Translations under genes and position numbers: made by a program | IMG/VR virus record: IMGVR_UViG_3300021364_000059 | Span: 1-39,690 of that record | Reading direction: 5' to 3' (one strand) | Length of the DNA: 39,690 nt | DNA from: a virus | Part shown: piece after piece, positions 37,500 through 39,690 of the stretch | Numbering within the stretch: the first letter of the stretch is position 1 | Layout: every line of letters starts with the position of its first letter | The notes under the pieces: model-generated | The model's input: the letters and a program-made list of their open reading frames with translations, nothing else | Databases searched by the model: none | Told to the model about the DNA's origin: nothing

Positions 37500-38060
37500 A
37501 TGGAACCTAGTGAAATTCGTCACATTATAAATCTACTTGAAGGCAAGGAAGAAAAATTAACTCTATCTCCTTTGCCATATGACATGGGTGACTTATCTCC
37601 TGTATTATCAAAAGACAATGTAGACTATCATTATAATGTATTATCAAAAGGATATGTTGATAGATATAATAAAAAAGAAGGGGATCCTAAATTCAATTAC
37701 GGTGGAGCAATGCTACACAATTTGTTTTGGACTCAACTTAGAAAACCAGCAGGAGCAAACAATCCTGTAGGCTCTATCAAATCTCTTATAGAAGACAAGC
37801 ACAAAGATTATAAAACTTTCAAAGAACATGTAATTGAACAAGCAATGACCATTCAAGGTAGTGGTTGGGTATATCTTTCTAAGAAAGGTGAAATCAAAAC
37901 TACACCTAACCAAAGTTATAAGACAGATATACTAATGCCAATTGACATGTGGGAACACAGTTTTACAGATTATGTTCCAGCTAAAGATGCTAAGAAGAAA
38001 TATATTGCAGGTATCATGCGTCTTATTAATTGGGACATTATAAACCAAAGGATGTCATAA
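37500..38060 (+). CDS. sod: Fe/Mn-family superoxide dismutase with capsid-signal-like N-terminal extension
   Basis: SOD converts superoxide to oxygen and peroxide. All four metal ligands are visible: His44 (VDYHYNV), His73 (GGAMLHNLFW), Asp149 and His153 (DMWEHSFTDY). The gateway Tyr52 is present, but the partner His of the usual KHH segment is Leu. GSGWVYL is conserved. Gly69 and a Gln at TTPNQ place it nearer the Mn type than the Fe type. A 20-residue extension, MEPSEIRHIINLLEGKEEK, precedes the normal SOD start (LSPLPYDMG). LLE followed by Gly fits the T4 prohead-protease site and the extension resembles capsid-targeting leaders, so the enzyme may be packaged in the virion. That part is inference. 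Confidence 0.85.
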   Translation: MEPSEIRHIINLLEGKEEKLTLSPLPYDMGDLSPVLSKDNVDYHYNVLSKGYVDRYNKKEGDPKFNYGGAMLHNLFWTQLRKPAGANNPVGSIKSLIEDKHKDYKTFKEHVIEQAMTIQGSGWVYLSKKGEIKTTPNQSYKTDILMPIDMWEHSFTDYVPAKDAKKKYIAGIMRLINWDIINQRMS

Positions 38061-38704
38061 TGGCTTTTCTCGTGCATAACCTTCCTCCTGTGCATGTATT
38101 AGTAAGAAAAGAATATTTGTATGATCTAGAAAAAGGACACGGCGAATACACAGAAGGTATTTGGATAAGCGTCAAGAGCATACAAGGCAAAGCATTTTAT
38201 TTTGAAACACTACTTCCTGAATACGGAGCTCTATTCGATAAACTTCCTATAAGTGCGTTTGTTTGGAAAACAGAACACGGCGATTTACCTTTAGACAATT
38301 TACAATTATGGGATTGTTTTGACTACAATCTTACTGTGATTAAAAAACCTTTGCTTAGTATGTGCGAATACTATGGCAAAGATAAACAAATGCATTCAGG
38401 TGAATACTTGTTTACTATTGATACATGCCATAGTGAAAGTAGCACACTTGATACTAACTTTTCAGAACACGATCCTGAACATAAAACATTCAATGTAATT
38501 AAATTAGATAACGGACAATTTGCCGCACAGCCAAACAATAGAATTATTTGGAGAGACCAAAGTCTTATATCAGATAAATTAATTCAACCAGACTTCAAAG
38601 TATGCACACAAAACTATAATGTAGAAACTACTCCTAAGTGGTCAGTAGGACACACAGAAAATTGGCAATACAAAACCGAAGACGAAGAAAAAAACAACAC
38701 ATAA
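38060..38704 (+). CDS. Conserved T4-like phage protein, 214 aa
   Basis: Start chosen at the TAATG junction with the SOD stop (38060); a longer frame from 38030 lies inside SOD and is rejected. It begins MAFLVHNLPPVHVLVRKEYLYD, a signature that I recognise from conserved proteins of marine T4-like phages with no known role. Landmarks: GIWISVKSIQGKAFYFETLLPEYG, LQLWDCFDYNLTVIKKPLL, and a C-terminal PNNRIIWRDQSLI. It is soluble and possibly virion-associated. Confidence 0.72.
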   Translation: MAFLVHNLPPVHVLVRKEYLYDLEKGHGEYTEGIWISVKSIQGKAFYFETLLPEYGALFDKLPISAFVWKTEHGDLPLDNLQLWDCFDYNLTVIKKPLLSMCEYYGKDKQMHSGEYLFTIDTCHSESSTLDTNFSEHDPEHKTFNVIKLDNGQFAAQPNNRIIWRDQSLISDKLIQPDFKVCTQNYNVETTPKWSVGHTENWQYKTEDEEKNNT

Positions 38705-38707
38705 ATA
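38700..38707 (+). promoter_or_regulatory. Late promoter with leaderless geometry for the CHASE2 gene
   Basis: CATAAATA (seven of eight) ends 4 nt before the ATG at 38712, again with no ribosome site. Confidence 0.6.
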
Positions 38708-38711
38708 CTGT

Positions 38712-39690
38712 ATGACGAAGTATATCACACACTGGGCCGTGGTGTTTATTACGGCTTTTATTATGATAGGATTGCACTACAACGATGGCTCTTTAGTGCA
38801 AACTGCTCGCCTTAAGCAATTCGATCTACTTCAACAAACTGATAAGGCAACATTATCCCAAGATATCGGTGTAGTTACTATCGACGAAGCCGCCATTGAA
38901 AAGTACGGGCAATGGCCTTGGAAGCGTGACATACTTGCAGATATAATCTGGAAACTTCGCGAGGCAGGTGCTGGTATCATCGTAATTCCTGTTATCATGT
39001 CGGAGACTGATAGACTAGGTGGTGATATTGGATTAGCTGAAGCACTTGCGGGTAACGGTGTTGTGATAGCACAAACAGGAAGTACCCAAACCAATCGTAA
39101 TGCGGTCCCAAGAGGCATTGCGAAAATTGGAGATCCCCTACCATACATGTTTGAATGGCCAGGGATGTTAGGACCAATCCAATTGCTAGGAGATAATGCT
39201 GACGGTGTAGGTGTGTTGAATACTAATCCTGAAATCGACGGTGTTGTGCGTAGAGTACCACTCCTAATGCGTGTCGGCGAAGACACGTATCCCGCTTTGG
39301 CAATTGAAGTTATACGTGTTGCAACAGGAGCTCCTAGTTATCAAGTTAAAGAAGCTGGTGGCGGAATAGAAGCAGTGCGTGTTCCTGGTTACCCGGTTAT
39401 AAGAACAGATCCTAATGGACAGATATGGTTACGTTGGAATAAACAATTTGAAACTATTAGTGCGGCTTCAGATGATTATAAATTATTTGAAGGAAGGACT
39501 GTTATTATAGGAGTAACCGCAGACGGCATAGGTGGTTTAATCGCTAGTCCGACTGGACCACAGTACAATTATATACCTGCGGCAGTGACACTTCAAACTG
39601 TGATAGACGGCGATCAAATTGAACGCCCCTATTGGGCATTCTTAGCAGAGCTTATCACTACCGGACTACTTGGCATAGCTTTAGCGTTGG
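38712..39690 (+). CDS. CHASE2-domain sensor protein, N-terminal part, runs off the window
   Basis: 326 codons are visible. An N-terminal membrane helix (WAVVFITAFIMIGLHY) is followed by a CHASE2 domain: SLVQTARLKQFDLLQQ, DIGVVTIDEAAIEKYGQWPW, KRDILADIIWKLREAGAGIIVI, GVLNTNPEIDGVVRRVPLL and GRTVIIGVTADGIGG. The end (AFLAELITTGLLGIALAL) begins the second membrane region. CHASE2 is an extracytoplasmic sensor normally joined to a cyclase, kinase or phosphatase domain beyond these helices; that part lies outside the window. In bacteria CHASE2 proteins are often found with FecR-domain proteins, which fits the gene at 35363. Confidence 0.85.
   Translation, partial: MTKYITHWAVVFITAFIMIGLHYNDGSLVQTARLKQFDLLQQTDKATLSQDIGVVTIDEAAIEKYGQWPWKRDILADIIWKLREAGAGIIVIPVIMSETDRLGGDIGLAEALAGNGVVIAQTGSTQTNRNAVPRGIAKIGDPLPYMFEWPGMLGPIQLLGDNADGVGVLNTNPEIDGVVRRVPLLMRVGEDTYPALAIEVIRVATGAPSYQVKEAGGGIEAVRVPGYPVIRTDPNGQIWLRWNKQFETISAASDDYKLFEGRTVIIGVTADGIGGLIASPTGPQYNYIPAAVTLQTVIDGDQIERPYWAFLAELITTGLLGIALAL

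Noticed and set aside
1-39690. Prophage integrated in a bacterial chromosome
   Set aside because: No integrase, attachment site or chromosomal housekeeping block is seen; all regions share phage-type packing and late promoters. A lytic phage genome fits better, although the window is only part of it.

Overview
The window is best read as part of the genome of a T4-like tailed phage (myovirus) infecting a marine alphaproteobacterium, most likely a SAR11/Pelagibacter-type host. The reasons are: AT-rich DNA with tightly packed genes that overlap by 1-60 nt; T4-type late promoters (TATAAATA and close variants) ahead of many genes; proteins with short N-termini resembling T4 capsid-targeting/prohead-protease signals; a pectin-lyase-like tailspike; phage-type class Ia ribonucleotide reductase; a phage bS21; and a circularly permuted (two-piece) tmRNA, the form found in alphaproteobacteria. 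The host assignment is an inference from gene content and tmRNA form; no search was run.

Layout. 1-1.2 kb: the C-terminal end of a PRPP synthetase and a lipase on the minus strand. 1.2-10.3 kb: a virion/capsid-interior block. It holds a large nucleotidyltransferase-plus-ligase-like protein, small late proteins bounded by a consensus late promoter and terminators, an XhlA-like membrane protein, four consecutive very basic or Lys/Ala-rich proteins with capsid-targeting-like N-termini, and an acidic protein whose reading frame apparently continues by a -1 shift at an A9 run. 10.3-14.7 kb: an oxygenase-like protein, a short HemC (porphobilinogen deaminase), a RecB/Cas4-like nuclease and the tailspike. 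14.7-19.6 kb: nrdA, nrdB, glutaredoxin, small RNA/DNA-binding-type proteins, a cold-shock protein and a DUF3307-like membrane protein. 19.6-20.0 kb: the tmRNA. 20.0-27.5 kb: envelope and lysis functions, namely an outer-membrane beta-barrel, small membrane proteins, an SNase-like nuclease, a SleB-type cell-wall hydrolase, consecutive exported proteins/lipoproteins and a large membrane coiled-coil protein. 27.5-31.8 kb: host-takeover metabolism, namely bS21, a 2OG-Fe(II) oxygenase, GMP reductase, Hsp20, ClpS, heme oxygenase and a ferredoxin-dependent bilin reductase (PcyX/PcyA-like). 32.8-39.7 kb: a Fis-like regulator divergent from a curli-like cluster (csgF, csgG, curlin-repeat protein, FecR-domain protein, second curlin-repeat protein), then a superoxide dismutase with a capsid-signal-like N-terminus, a conserved hypothetical and a CHASE2 sensor protein that runs off the end.

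How it works together. RNR, glutaredoxin, PRPP synthetase, GMP reductase and nucleases supply and recycle nucleotides. bS21, tmRNA, ClpS and Hsp20 act on host translation and proteostasis. HemC, heme oxygenase and bilin reductase could form a heme-to-bilin path. SleB, the lipase and the exported proteins act on the envelope. The curli/FecR/CHASE2 block looks like a phage-borne amyloid-secretion module with an attached sensor.

Most notable signals: (i) the curli-FecR-CHASE2 block with a 10-bp perfect dyad beside its late promoter; (ii) five genes whose start codon lies only 4-5 nt downstream of a late-promoter box, implying leaderless late mRNAs; (iii) a 16-bp element fused to the -35 box in three identical copies; (iv) the A9 frameshift; (v) the hemC/heme oxygenase/bilin reductase set in a phage of a presumably non-phycobilin host; (vi) a superoxide dismutase and basic proteins that may be packaged in the capsid.
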